Source of the DNA: Photobacterium profundum SS9
GTDB lineage: Bacteria; Pseudomonadota; Gammaproteobacteria; Enterobacterales; Vibrionaceae
Direction of reading: 5' to 3'
Length of the DNA: 64,000 bases
Assembly (NCBI RefSeq): GCF_000196255.1
Contig: NC_006370.1
Location: 2,865,411 to 2,929,410 of the forward strand
Numbering within the stretch: position 1 is the stretch's first letter; the number at the start of each line of letters is the position of its first letter. Positions 20,707-30,143 of this stretch are shown one piece after another. The translations under genes and the position numbers were made by a program. The notes under the pieces are model-generated. The model did not search any database. It had not been told where the DNA came from and worked only from the letters and a program-made list of their open reading frames with translations.

Positions 20707-20735
20707 AAAAACCGCACTCTGTGCGGTTTTTTTTT
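20707..20735 (+). terminator. terminator of the trp operon
   Basis: Stem ACCGCAC / GTGCGGT (20711-20717 with 20721-20727), loop TCT, preceded by AAAA and followed by nine T. A strong intrinsic terminator 25 bases after trpA. Confidence 0.95.
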
Positions 20736-20854
20736 AGTTAAACCTTCTGCTCTTAACTCCCCTCTCAATATTCGTAACATAAAAAAACCACATTTCCGAT
20801 ACATCACTCTTGCACGGTTTAAAAAACCATCAATCACACCAAACATGCATAAGT

Positions 20855-20868
20855 TTGATTTATATCAA
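20855..20868. promoter_or_regulatory. perfect FNR box upstream of the symporter gene
   Basis: TTGATTTATATCAA matches the FNR consensus TTGAT-N4-ATCAA at every fixed position. It lies 163 bases before the symporter start codon and after the trp terminator, so it most likely controls that gene. It suggests a response to oxygen limitation. Confidence 0.7.
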
Positions 20869-21030
20869 TAGAACAAAATATCGAAAAGAATGATTGATAA
20901 GCTCTAAAATTGCGTGTAAAAACACAGTCGCAAAATATTGAGTTAACATTTATAACATTGAAAAAACTTAACTCGACACAAAACCAACAAAACACAACAG
21001 CAGTAACAAACACAACAGAGGGCATCGAAA

Positions 21031-22272
21031 GTGTTAAAAGAAAAAGGATTATTGGGCAACATCGGCGTTCAAGTCGTTATTGCGATGATTGTAGGTACAA
21101 TCGTTGGCGCAATGATGGGACATTCTGCCAGCATGTTTGCACCGCTTGGTAGTATCTTCATCCATCTTATTAAGATGCTTGTTATTCCATTGGTTGCGGT
21201 TGCGATTATCTCTGGTGCGGCTGGTTTGGGAAGCAGCCACTCAGCAGGTAAAGTAGGACTGACAACATTAGGTTTCTTTGCTTTTACATCAGCAGTGGCC
21301 GTTGCACTGGCATTAGTGATGGGGGAAGTATTCCAACCTGGCGTTGGCATCGATCTTACTGGCGTCGAAGGTATGTTTTCTAATGCATACGCTGAAAAAG
21401 GTGATTTACCTTCATTTTGGACAACTCTTTTGGGTATGATCCCGACAAACGTTTTCCAGTCTCTTAATGAAGCCAATATTCTTCAAATTCTTGTTTTCTG
21501 CCTCTTTTTTGGCGTATCTGTATCCAAGTTAGAGAAAGAACGTCGCGATCCACTGATTAATGGTGTGAATGCTATCGTTGATGCAATGGTTTGGATGATC
21601 AACGTTGTCATGAAAATTGCGCCACTAGGCGTGTTCGGTCTAATGGCTGATGCTGTGGGCACATTCGGCTTTAGTGCCCTAATGGTAGTCTTTAAGCTAT
21701 TCGTTGTTTACATTGCAGCAATTCTTATCTACGGCTTCATTTTCTACCCGATTATGATCAAGCTGTTTAGTAAGACCTCACCAATTAAATTTTTGTCGGC
21801 AATGAAGAAGCCACAAGCGGTGGCATTATCGACAGCCTCTTCAATGGCAACACTGCCTGTTACGATGGAAACCTGTGAAGAAGAACTCGGTGTTCGCAAT
21901 TCAACCGCTTCATTTGTTCTGCCATTAGGTGCAACAATCAATATGAGTGGTAATGCTATTTACTACGGTTTGGTTGCCATCTTCTTTGCGCAAATGTTTA
22001 ACGTTGATCTTGGTATGAGTGCTTATATCGCCATTATCGTGACTTCAACATTAGGTGCAGTCGGTCAAGCGGGTGTACCTGGTCCTTCATTCTTGGTGGT
22101 TGCTGTATTGCTTTCAGCAGGTATCCCCATTGAAGGCCTACCATTGCTCTTCGCTCTAGACCGTATCTTCGATATGGTGCGTACCGCATTGAATATCACT
22201 GGTGATGCTGCTTGTGCTGTTATTGTTGATAGCTATATTGGCGATAATGAAGAAGAAACAAGCAGAGCTTAA
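21031..22272 (+). CDS. dicarboxylate/amino acid:cation symporter (DAACS family)
   Basis: 413 residues of sodium/proton-coupled symporter of the GltP/DctA type. There are about eight membrane helices and two re-entrant hairpins. The serine-rich hairpin ALSTASSMATLPVTMET, the NMSGNAIYYG motif of helix 7 and the helix 8 binding motif DRIFDMVRTALNITGD are visible. Substrates in the family are glutamate, aspartate, C4-dicarboxylates or serine; I cannot choose. The start is GTG at 21031 with AGAGGG upstream. The perfect FNR box upstream hints at anaerobic use. Confidence 0.9.
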   Translation: MLKEKGLLGNIGVQVVIAMIVGTIVGAMMGHSASMFAPLGSIFIHLIKMLVIPLVAVAIISGAAGLGSSHSAGKVGLTTLGFFAFTSAVAVALALVMGEVFQPGVGIDLTGVEGMFSNAYAEKGDLPSFWTTLLGMIPTNVFQSLNEANILQILVFCLFFGVSVSKLEKERRDPLINGVNAIVDAMVWMINVVMKIAPLGVFGLMADAVGTFGFSALMVVFKLFVVYIAAILIYGFIFYPIMIKLFSKTSPIKFLSAMKKPQAVALSTASSMATLPVTMETCEEELGVRNSTASFVLPLGATINMSGNAIYYGLVAIFFAQMFNVDLGMSAYIAIIVTSTLGAVGQAGVPGPSFLVVAVLLSAGIPIEGLPLLFALDRIFDMVRTALNITGDAACAVIVDSYIGDNEEETSRA

Positions 22273-22308
22273 AAAAGAAGATGTTTCAATTCTACGATTC
22301 ACCTTATA

Positions 22309-22338
22309 AAACACCACTCTTCGAAGTGGTGTTTCATT
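22309..22338 (+). terminator. terminator of the symporter gene
   Basis: Ten-base-pair stem AAACACCACT / AGTGGTGTTT (22309-22318 with 22325-22334), loop CTTCGA. The following tail is only moderately T-rich (CATTTT). Confidence 0.75.
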
Positions 22339-22939
22339 TTAAAGCTTATGTTTATCAAATTAAATACCTTATTGAATCAACTTTTACAGGAATAAAACCT
22401 TCATGAAAAATTTAAAGACTTCACATCTTAAAAACTTCTCATATAGTTCTATATGCTTACTTTTTATTTAAACAATGATCTCAACCTCCTTACATTAAAA
22501 TAGACACTTTCACATTGATCTCAGTGATGATTTATTTACCATAAGCAAACTCCCCTTCCAAAAATAGAAAATAATGCTGTATCTCTTTGTTTATACATAT
22601 CATCGTGAAAATGAAGAGCTTTTACTTTTATCTAACTAAAGTGGCATAATAAATTTAGCCACTGCACATCAAATGACCAGTTCACCCTCTCATCAATCAG
22701 CCCATAATAATCTTTTATTGGTTCCATCTTTTAGACTTATACATGTATTAAAAACCAGACAAGTAGGTTATAGGTATTCCCATATGAAATATATTTACTA
22801 AACATATATTCATATTTGCTAATAAATAACAAGCAACAGGACTGTTATTCAGTAACCACTACTCTGTTTAAGTAACCATTACTCTGTTTAAGCACTTATT
22901 CATGGCGAAATACAAACGTGTAATTTCTTATTAAAAATA
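22339..22939. other. AT-rich intergenic region before the LysR gene
   Basis: About 600 bases without a credible gene. The composition is noticeably more AT-rich than the trp operon. The only structure is the 20-base tandem repeat at 22851-22890, close to the LysR start. It may be the edge of the acquired block that includes the Tad locus. Confidence 0.5.
22851..22890 (+). repeat. 20-base tandem direct repeat upstream of the LysR gene
   Basis: Two adjacent copies, AGTAACCACTACTCTGTTTA and AGTAACCATTACTCTGTTTA, differing at one base. The second copy ends 49 bases before the LysR start, a position suited to an operator. Confidence 0.75.
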
Positions 22940-23836
22940 ATGAACAAGAAAATGAAGATACAACTTGAAAATATAAACTCGTTTATCACTGCAGCCGAAC
23001 AAGGTTCCTTCAGTGCCGCTGGTCGGGAACTCAAAAAAACGCAAGCCGCCGTTAGTTTGGCCATTCAAAATCTTGAAATAGATTTAGGATTTCAACTGTT
23101 TGACCGTACCAATCAATACCCACGATTAACCCAAAAAGGAGAACAGCTTTTACGTAATGCCAAACTCATGATGTCACATTACAACAGCTTCATCGAAAGC
23201 TCGAAAACAATCTACACTATGAATGATGTCAAAATACAGATAGGCGTCGACCCTTTAGTCTGTGGCCCCGACGTTATCCAGATCATTCGTGACTTTTCCG
23301 AAGCTTTCCCCAATGTCGAACTCTTCTTAATGCAGCAAAGCAGTGCTTTATTAGCAAAAGAAGTCCATGCCAAACATCTCGATCTGGCATTAGGCATTTT
23401 TCCATTTGAAAATAAGCTCAATTTTGAATTTACAACGGCTTTTCATATGAATAGCTCATGGGTAGCATCCCCAACATACCTCAATACGAAGTCGGATGTG
23501 ATCAGTTATCATGATTTCTGCCAACTCCGATTATTGGTTCCAGGAAATATTGATGACCTAGGGTTAAGCGAAATCAAATCTGCATCCCAGTTATGGCATG
23601 TAGAAGACATTCACACCATTCTATCTTTATGTCGAACGGGGATGGGCATAAGTTGTTTACCTGACTTTGTTCTGAAACAAGACCTTGAGCTACAACGTTT
23701 ACGAAAAATCTCCTTTTCATTTAATAAACTCAAAAACAATTACTGGAAAGCCTCACTCATTTGGCCAAAAAGTACCTTATTAACTCCAGCCCTTATGTGG
23801 CTACAAAAGCGCCTCACCGATATCGATATACTTTAA
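22940..23836 (+). CDS. LysR-type transcriptional regulator
   Basis: 298 residues. The N-terminal winged helix-turn-helix (about 8-65) has FITAAEQGSFSAAGRELKK and the typical LFDRTNQYPRLTQKGEQLL wing. A substrate-binding domain runs from about residue 92. The start could also be the fifth codon (MKIQLENI); no clear ribosome-binding site decides. It is oriented like the Tad locus, which begins about 350 bases downstream, so it is a candidate regulator of that locus or of the symporter. That is inference from position only. Confidence 0.85.
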   Translation: MNKKMKIQLENINSFITAAEQGSFSAAGRELKKTQAAVSLAIQNLEIDLGFQLFDRTNQYPRLTQKGEQLLRNAKLMMSHYNSFIESSKTIYTMNDVKIQIGVDPLVCGPDVIQIIRDFSEAFPNVELFLMQQSSALLAKEVHAKHLDLALGIFPFENKLNFEFTTAFHMNSSWVASPTYLNTKSDVISYHDFCQLRLLVPGNIDDLGLSEIKSASQLWHVEDIHTILSLCRTGMGISCLPDFVLKQDLELQRLRKISFSFNKLKNNYWKASLIWPKSTLLTPALMWLQKRLTDIDIL

Positions 23837-24182
23837 AGGAACATTCAGAAAATGGGCTCTATTTAAGAGCCCTACACCCAAAAAATCTCTCTGTAAATAC
23901 GCCCATTAATAATAAATCATCATACGAATGTTCAAGTAAATTAATATAATGTACTTTTTATTCCGTAATCAATGCGTATATATCTTGCTGTTATTTTTAA
24001 CGGTTGCTTATTATTTTTCATCACTATGTAGGCGATAAGATAACTACACATGCCACTAGCGCTTTTAAACTCGACATATAAGCGATCCATATGGTTCCTA
24101 ATTGTTCATCAATGCAGTAGTGCCTTAACATTTAGTTGTTGGTTATTTCAACGGACAAATTATTACAATAAAGGGAAAGAAA
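23837..24182. other. intergenic region upstream of flp, probable Tad promoter
   Basis: 346 AT-rich bases. No gene and no clear terminator seen. It should contain the promoter for the pilin gene and Tad operon. An AAAGGGAAAGAAA ribosome-binding site precedes flp. Confidence 0.5.
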
Positions 24183-24389
24183 ATGAACAAGTTATATGTA
24201 AACACGATGGCCTTTCTAGATACATACAAAAATGATGAGCGTGGTGTAACCGCGATTGAATACGGCTTAATTGCTGTTGCAATGGCAGTACTACTTGGCG
24301 CTGTATTTAGCACAGATGGTTCTCTAATCACTGCATTGCAGAATGGCTTTAAAGTAATTAGTGATCAACTAACTGCGATGTCATCATAA
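24183..24389 (+). CDS. flp: Flp family type IVb pilin
   Basis: 68 residues. A short basic leader ends in Gly (NDERG), followed by the Flp motif VTAIEYGLIAVAMAVLLG, with Glu at +5 and Tyr at +6 of the mature protein. A hydrophobic stretch and a short C-terminal tail follow. Cleavage by the prepilin peptidase TadV encoded next is expected after this Gly. Mature pilin would be about 46 residues. It is the only pilin gene in the locus. Confidence 0.95.
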   Translation: MNKLYVNTMAFLDTYKNDERGVTAIEYGLIAVAMAVLLGAVFSTDGSLITALQNGFKVISDQLTAMSS

Positions 24390-24415
24390 AAATAAACCTT
24401 GGCATTACGTAAAAT

Positions 24416-24853
24416 ATGAACATTTCATTACAACTAATGCCACTTTTAATGCTTTGGGTCACTTATTCGGATATACGCTATCGCCGTATTTCCAATATTG
24501 TATGTGCGGCAGTGTTTTCACTGTCGCTCACTCTAGCATTTTCTCAGCATCAACTGGCTGATGGGATAATCAGTTCAATCATCATGTTTCTTATAAGCTT
24601 GCTACTGTTTTATTTTAATATTGTAGCAGCCGGTGATGGAAAACTAGCATCTGCTTTTGCTGTGGCCTTGTCACCGCAGCAGTTGATTTCTGCCTTATAT
24701 TTTACGTTGCTGTTCGGTGGCGTAGTGGCAGTGATCTATCTCATCAAATATCAATTAATACAGCGAAGATCGCCAGAAAAAGCTCGTGGTTTACCTTATG
24801 GCGTAGCCATTGCCTGTGGGTTTGGTTTGCAGATCTTTGCCAGTTATTTATAA
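24416..24853 (+). CDS. tadV: prepilin peptidase TadV/CpaA (A24 family)
   Basis: 145 residues with about four to five membrane helices; a short A24 peptidase lacking the methyltransferase domain. The two catalytic aspartates are visible as Asp19 in TYSDIRYRRISN and Asp74 in AAGDGKLASA. It cleaves the Flp pilin and the TadE/TadF pseudopilins after Gly. Confidence 0.92.
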   Translation: MNISLQLMPLLMLWVTYSDIRYRRISNIVCAAVFSLSLTLAFSQHQLADGIISSIIMFLISLLLFYFNIVAAGDGKLASAFAVALSPQQLISALYFTLLFGGVVAVIYLIKYQLIQRRSPEKARGLPYGVAIACGFGLQIFASYL

Positions 24854-24862
24854 AAGATAACG

Positions 24863-25717
24863 ATGAACTCAAAAATTATTTTTGTGATCGCCTTTTTGGC
24901 GGTACTCACCGGATTATATGGCATGGCCGATACCTTGTTATCGACCACTGACACCGCCAGCCCTCCCGTGACCGAAGAAAAAGAAATCAAATACATCACC
25001 GTGTGGCGAGCAACGTCTGCATTAGCGCGCGGACAAACATTATCGCCGTCATCACTTACGCGAGAACAATTAACCGAAGAAGCCGCCCTTTCATTAGGGA
25101 TAAACAGCGATGTGACCTTGAATTTTGAGCCCACAACATTGATGAACATGGACGTTAAACAAGGAGCCTTGGTGTTTCCAGAACTCCAAACCTCACCAGG
25201 GCAAGCGGGTTACCTCAACCTGATCACTCGTGGTGACATGACCCTCTACCCGTTGACTATCGCGTCCAAAAACCTGATTGACAATTACATTCAACCAGGT
25301 GATTACATTGATATTATGGCAGTCAGCTCACCACGAACCAACCTGTCAAATACCACATCGACGTTAGAAAACTTTGAGGGCGTACGTGCATCTTTACTGA
25401 TGCGACGTATTCGAGTGATGTCAGTCGGGCAGTCAAACACACTGGCAGAAAAAGCAGATCAACGAGCGACGATAACATCAACTATTCGTCCTAAGGTCAA
25501 TATCTCGAATGAAAATGAATCAACTGTCGTTATTGAGGTAAATCCAGACGACTTAGCCAAGTTGTCGTTAGCACAACGCACCATGTACATCGAAATTTAC
25601 CGTAGCCAGCATTATCGCCAAACACCCGATGCTGACGTCAGTGACGTAATCAAAAACTACACCGGTATCGTTGAATTGCGCGGTGCGGGTCGTGATCGCC
25701 TTGGAGAAGTCTTCTAA
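24863..25717 (+). CDS. rcpC: Flp pilus assembly protein RcpC/CpaB
   Basis: 284 residues: an N-terminal membrane anchor (about 5-22) and then a periplasmic SAF-like domain with the typical ATSALARGQTLSPSSLTREQL segment near residue 50. The PGDYIDIMAVSSP motif lies near residue 147. CpaB/RcpC is thought to help secretin assembly or bind peptidoglycan. The stop overlaps the rcpA start by one base (TAATG). Confidence 0.9.
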   Translation: MNSKIIFVIAFLAVLTGLYGMADTLLSTTDTASPPVTEEKEIKYITVWRATSALARGQTLSPSSLTREQLTEEAALSLGINSDVTLNFEPTTLMNMDVKQGALVFPELQTSPGQAGYLNLITRGDMTLYPLTIASKNLIDNYIQPGDYIDIMAVSSPRTNLSNTTSTLENFEGVRASLLMRRIRVMSVGQSNTLAEKADQRATITSTIRPKVNISNENESTVVIEVNPDDLAKLSLAQRTMYIEIYRSQHYRQTPDADVSDVIKNYTGIVELRGAGRDRLGEVF

Positions 25718-27102
25718 TGTTCAACCCTTTTCGCTCCTTTCCACCTTTCAGTACGACGGTGATCAGCATGATGATGCTATGTCTCAGTACATCAGTATTC
25801 GCTGCTGATAAGTTCATAACATTGAATGACGCCAATAATCTCGAATTTCCGCAAGAAATCGGCACCGTGTTTGTCAGTCAACCTGACATCCTCGATTACA
25901 AAGTGATCGACAACCGTAAACTGGTCATTTTTTCCAATAAAATCGGCCAAGCCAAAGTGATCGTGTATGGCAAAGAAAATCAGGTACTGCTGTCACAACG
26001 CTACCACGTCGACATCAACCTGTCGCAAGTGCGCCGCCAACTCAAGCTTTACTACCCAGATTTAAATATCTCTGTGAGCTCAGTAGGCGAACAAGTTGCA
26101 GTCCGCGGCACCGTCAACAATGAAAAACAGCGTGACGACATCTACCGCATGGTTGCCACCTTATTAGGTAAGAAAGAAATCGAACGCTATAACGAAGCCG
26201 AAAAGCTGAAGTTTGTTGAATCCGGCTTTGAAGAAGCCAATTGGGTTCGTTACAGCAAAAATTACATCTGGGAGGGTATCGTTGAAGGATTGGTGATTGC
26301 CCAAGCCCAACAAGTAAACGTGAAAATTTCTGTCGCGCAAGTGACCAAAGAATTCAATGAAACTATCGGGGTCGACTGGTCAACAGTTGGTCGTAGCGTC
26401 GGTGAATTTTCATTTTTAAAATTTAAAGCTAACGATTTATCTACCGTCATTAACGCAATTGGTAACGACAACATTGCCGAAATATTAGCGGAACCGAACC
26501 TCACTGTCTTATCCGGTGAATCGGCCAGCTTCTTAGTCGGCGGGGAAGTACCCGTCATCGTCACCAACGATAATTCTACTAATATCAGTTTCAAAGAGTT
26601 CGGTATCAAACTCGAACTGTCTGCCAAAGTATTGAGCAACAAAAGCATCAAATTGCAGCTCGCACCAGAAGTCAGTGCAGTGGAGGGTTACGTGAAAGCT
26701 GCGGGCATCGAAGTCCCACAACTGTCTTCACGCCGTGCCATGACTACTATTCAATTGGCCGATGGCGACAGCTTCATGCTCGGTGGTTTGATGAGCAGCG
26801 ATGACATAGAAGAAATCAGCAAGATTCCGTTATTGGGTGACATTCCCATATTAGGCGCCGCGTTCCGTAAGTCCAGTACGACCCGCAAGAAAACCGAATT
26901 AGTGATTGTCGCAACCGTGAATTTGGTCAAGCCCGTATCACCGACGGATGTACGTTTGCCACACATGCGTAAAACCACCACGCTGCGCCGCTTATTCAAT
27001 ATTGCTCAAAACGAAGAATCGGCTGAATACCAACAAACCAACCAAACACACGCTGAAAAGCTTGTAATCCAGATGCTCAGCGAAGGAGGGTTCATTCAAT
27101 GA
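25717..27102 (+). CDS. rcpA: Tad secretin RcpA/CpaC
   Basis: 461 residues. There is a signal peptide ending near residue 29 (TSVFA), then a BON-like/N-terminal domain and a secretin domain from about residue 200. Typical motifs are ILAEPNLTVLSGESASFLVGG, VPVIV and SRRAMTTIQLADGDSFMLGG. It forms the outer-membrane pore for the Flp pilus. The gene overlaps rcpB by four bases. Confidence 0.95.
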   Translation: MFNPFRSFPPFSTTVISMMMLCLSTSVFAADKFITLNDANNLEFPQEIGTVFVSQPDILDYKVIDNRKLVIFSNKIGQAKVIVYGKENQVLLSQRYHVDINLSQVRRQLKLYYPDLNISVSSVGEQVAVRGTVNNEKQRDDIYRMVATLLGKKEIERYNEAEKLKFVESGFEEANWVRYSKNYIWEGIVEGLVIAQAQQVNVKISVAQVTKEFNETIGVDWSTVGRSVGEFSFLKFKANDLSTVINAIGNDNIAEILAEPNLTVLSGESASFLVGGEVPVIVTNDNSTNISFKEFGIKLELSAKVLSNKSIKLQLAPEVSAVEGYVKAAGIEVPQLSSRRAMTTIQLADGDSFMLGGLMSSDDIEEISKIPLLGDIPILGAAFRKSSTTRKKTELVIVATVNLVKPVSPTDVRLPHMRKTTTLRRLFNIAQNEESAEYQQTNQTHAEKLVIQMLSEGGFIQ

Positions 27103-27593
27103 AACGCTTACTGACTCTTTTTTTTGCCATAACCGTCTTAACAGCTTGCGCCGATCACGCTGACGATACTTTAGGTAGCGAAGCCTTGGTGTACCAACAA
27201 GTCGACACGTTCACCATCAGCTTGAAACACGATGCGACCAAACACGATCAACAACAACTGTTGGATTACCTGACTGCGTTTGAAGCTGATGGGGCCAACG
27301 GCAAAGTCGATGTGCGTTACAGCACCCAGCAAGGCAAGCTATGGGCGTTAAAAGTGAAGCAACGTCTCCTGAACAACGGCTTAAAACCCAGCGATATCGC
27401 CGTACAACGTCAAAGCACCGAACAGTCGACCGCCACAATAGCCTTCGATTACGCTGTCACGATCTCGGCTTACAAAGTAAAGACTGAAACGTGTCCGATC
27501 TTAACCTCAGGTGTTAAGCAACGACGCAAAGGCTGCTTTGTCGACAGTTTACGTCTGAAGCAAATCAGTCACCCTGAACAATTAACGCGATAA
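27099..27593 (+). CDS. rcpB: Tad outer-membrane lipoprotein RcpB/CpaD
   Basis: 164 residues with a lipoprotein signal (lipobox LTAC, Cys17) and a small alpha/beta domain with VDTFTISLKHDATKHDQQQL. Its position between the secretin and tadZ genes is that of RcpB/CpaD. It probably aids secretin localisation. Sequence conservation in this family is low, so the assignment rests largely on lipobox, size and place. Confidence 0.8.
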   Translation: MKRLLTLFFAITVLTACADHADDTLGSEALVYQQVDTFTISLKHDATKHDQQQLLDYLTAFEADGANGKVDVRYSTQQGKLWALKVKQRLLNNGLKPSDIAVQRQSTEQSTATIAFDYAVTISAYKVKTETCPILTSGVKQRRKGCFVDSLRLKQISHPEQLTR

Positions 27594-27606
27594 GGGAAGA
27601 TTAATC

Positions 27607-28872
27607 ATGTTCGATCTCGCTAAAGCGATTAGTCAGACCACCGAAAAAAGCCGCGAACATCAGGGACCGACAGGTTGTACCTTGTTCTACCAAACAGATG
27701 CCTGCTTAAATTTGGTACAAGAAGTCTTTCGTTTTGAAGGCTGGCAAGCACCTGATTGCCTTAAAAATCAAAGTCAAGGCACTGATTACAGTTATAAAAA
27801 AAATAATAAATTAGAACATTCTACACTGCAAGAAATCATCATTCTTGAGCTAAACCAATCGACGAATGTGGTCGACGACGCCAAATCATTTGCCAGCCGT
27901 TTACCGAACCACAAAGGCGTGGTGGTAATTGGTAAGGAAGACGCTATCACCACCTTACGTGGGCTAAAAGAAATGGGATTTTATTACCTATTTTGGCCTG
28001 CAAATAAGCAAGAGATCACCGATTTCTTACGCCATGTACATTCCAATCAACAACGTTTTGCAGGTGTGAGTCAAAATCGTAAAGCCAAGCGGGTTGCGGT
28101 ATTAGGCAGTAAAGGTGGTGTCGGTAATACGGTGATCAGTGCAGAGCTGGCCGCTTGCTTGGCGCATTCTGGTGCAGAAACCATATTGATCGACCACCAA
28201 TATGCCTTCAGTAATATCGATATCGTGTTAGGCCTTAAACAATTCCAAAAACAAGATGCCAATAACTTGGCGCTACAACTGCATGATATGGATGAAGCGA
28301 CTGCCAGTGATTACTTAATTAAAGTAACCGATCACTTACGTCTGCTGGCAATTGAAGGGAATGAACCGACCAGCACTCTACAAAGTTATACCGATAGCAT
28401 TAATGATTTATTAATGCGTCAGGCCAATTTCATCATTGAAGACTTCTCTGGCTCAGTCGATTTCTCATTGAACCTTCATCAATTGGTTGAACGCCATGAC
28501 GTGATGATCATTGTTGTTGAACCGACCGTCTCTTCAGTGCGCTCGGCTCGTTTTCGTATTGAACAGATTGAAGAAATAAGCCTAACAAATAGCCTCGACA
28601 TACGTGTATTGACCTTTATGAATGTTCACCGTCCTGACGTGGCATTTTCCTTAACAGGTGAAGAAGTTAGCACCTACTTAGGTCGAGTTGTCGATGTCAC
28701 CTTGCAGTATGACAAACGATTCGCATCGTTATTGTTGGACGGTAAGCGTTTGCATAAATTAGAAAAAAGTGCGGCAGGCCCCTTCAATGATATGGCCTTG
28801 TTGTTACATGGTAAAACCTTGCGTAATCACCGCTCATCCATGGCGAAACTGAAGGGTTTGTTTAAACGATGA
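27607..28872 (+). CDS. tadZ: Tad localisation ATPase-like protein TadZ/CpaE
   Basis: 421 residues. An N-terminal receiver-like (atypical response-regulator) domain spans about 1-150, then a MinD/ParA-like domain with the deviant Walker A motif GSKGGVGNT near residue 166. In TadZ family members this motif often departs from the canonical Lys. It recruits the Tad machinery to a pole. A GGGAAG ribosome-binding site lies before the ATG. It overlaps tadA by four bases. Confidence 0.9.
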   Translation: MFDLAKAISQTTEKSREHQGPTGCTLFYQTDACLNLVQEVFRFEGWQAPDCLKNQSQGTDYSYKKNNKLEHSTLQEIIILELNQSTNVVDDAKSFASRLPNHKGVVVIGKEDAITTLRGLKEMGFYYLFWPANKQEITDFLRHVHSNQQRFAGVSQNRKAKRVAVLGSKGGVGNTVISAELAACLAHSGAETILIDHQYAFSNIDIVLGLKQFQKQDANNLALQLHDMDEATASDYLIKVTDHLRLLAIEGNEPTSTLQSYTDSINDLLMRQANFIIEDFSGSVDFSLNLHQLVERHDVMIIVVEPTVSSVRSARFRIEQIEEISLTNSLDIRVLTFMNVHRPDVAFSLTGEEVSTYLGRVVDVTLQYDKRFASLLLDGKRLHKLEKSAAGPFNDMALLLHGKTLRNHRSSMAKLKGLFKR

Positions 28873-30143
28873 ATACCAATAAAGAGCTCTACCTTACTTT
28901 TCGGAATCAAATATTCGAAGTACTGGATGCCCAAGCCATTGTCAAAATGTCGAAAGAAGAGTTGGTCAAACAAATTCAGAATGCCGTAGACGTGTTGGCG
29001 AGTAATTATCACCGCCCTGTCTCCACCGCCATGCGCAATTTGTTGGTCAAAAACTTGGTTGATGAATTGGTTGGCTTGGGTCCACTGCAACCGCTGATTG
29101 AAGATGACACCATTACCGACATCATGGTCAATGGCGCCAATCACATCTTCTTCGAACGCAACGGCAAGCTGCAACATTCTGATGTAGTGTTTATCAATGA
29201 GGCGCAATTATTAGAAATCGCCCAGCGCATTGCGTCACGGGTCGGTCGCCGCGTCGATGAATCGTCCCCGATGGTGGATGCACGCTTAGAAGATGGTAGC
29301 CGCGTCAATATTGTGATCAAACCAATTGCAATAGATGGCACCACCATTTCAATCCGTAAATTCCGTGAACATAAAATCGGTTTAGAAGAATTGGTAACCT
29401 TCGGATCACTCTCGCCAGACATGGCACGAGTGTTAATGATTGCCGCTCGGTGTCGCCTTAATATTTTAATTTCTGGCGGTACAGGTTCGGGTAAAACCAC
29501 CCTACTGAATGCCTTGTCAAATTTCATCAGTGAAGACGAACGTATCGTCACTATTGAAGATGCCGCCGAGCTGAAGTTGCAGCAGCCCCATGTGGTACGT
29601 TTGGAAACTCGTACCGCCAGCATCGAAAATACTGGCGCAATATCACAGCGTGAGCTGGTAATTAACTCGTTACGGATGCGTCCAGATCGCATCATTTTAG
29701 GTGAATGTCGTGGTTCTGAAGCCTTTGAAATGCTGCAAGCCATGAACACAGGTCATGATGGGTCTATGTCTACCTTGCACGCCAATACCCCCCGCGATGC
29801 CATTTCCCGGGTGGAGTCCATGGTGATGATGGCCAGTTTAAACCAGCCTTTAGATGCGATTCGCCGCACCATTGTCAGCGCCGTGCACTTGGTGGTGCAA
29901 GTGAACCGTCAACGTGATGGCTCACGTAAAATCACCAGTTTGTCAGAAGTAGTGGGCTTAGAAGGCGAGAACGTGGTGATGGAAGAGTTATTCCGTTTCC
30001 AAACATTAGAAGGTAAACCTAATGACAAGGTTCGCGGTGAGTTCGTTACACAAGGCATTATGCAACGATCGATTCTGATGCAACGCGCGACATATTATGG
30101 CCTGCAAGACGAACTGGTTGCCGCTTTCCGAGGCCATCAATGA
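28869..30143 (+). CDS. tadA: Tad pilus assembly ATPase TadA/CpaF
   Basis: 424 residues of a type II/IV secretion ATPase (VirB11/PulE superfamily). The Walker A is GGTGSGKTT near residue 203. Asp boxes are TIEDAAELKLQQPH and RPDRIILGECRGSEAF, and the His box is GHDGSMSTLHANTPRDA. It powers extension, and likely retraction, of the Flp pilus. It overlaps tadB by four bases. Confidence 0.97.
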   Translation: MNTNKELYLTFRNQIFEVLDAQAIVKMSKEELVKQIQNAVDVLASNYHRPVSTAMRNLLVKNLVDELVGLGPLQPLIEDDTITDIMVNGANHIFFERNGKLQHSDVVFINEAQLLEIAQRIASRVGRRVDESSPMVDARLEDGSRVNIVIKPIAIDGTTISIRKFREHKIGLEELVTFGSLSPDMARVLMIAARCRLNILISGGTGSGKTTLLNALSNFISEDERIVTIEDAAELKLQQPHVVRLETRTASIENTGAISQRELVINSLRMRPDRIILGECRGSEAFEMLQAMNTGHDGSMSTLHANTPRDAISRVESMVMMASLNQPLDAIRRTIVSAVHLVVQVNRQRDGSRKITSLSEVVGLEGENVVMEELFRFQTLEGKPNDKVRGEFVTQGIMQRSILMQRATYYGLQDELVAAFRGHQ

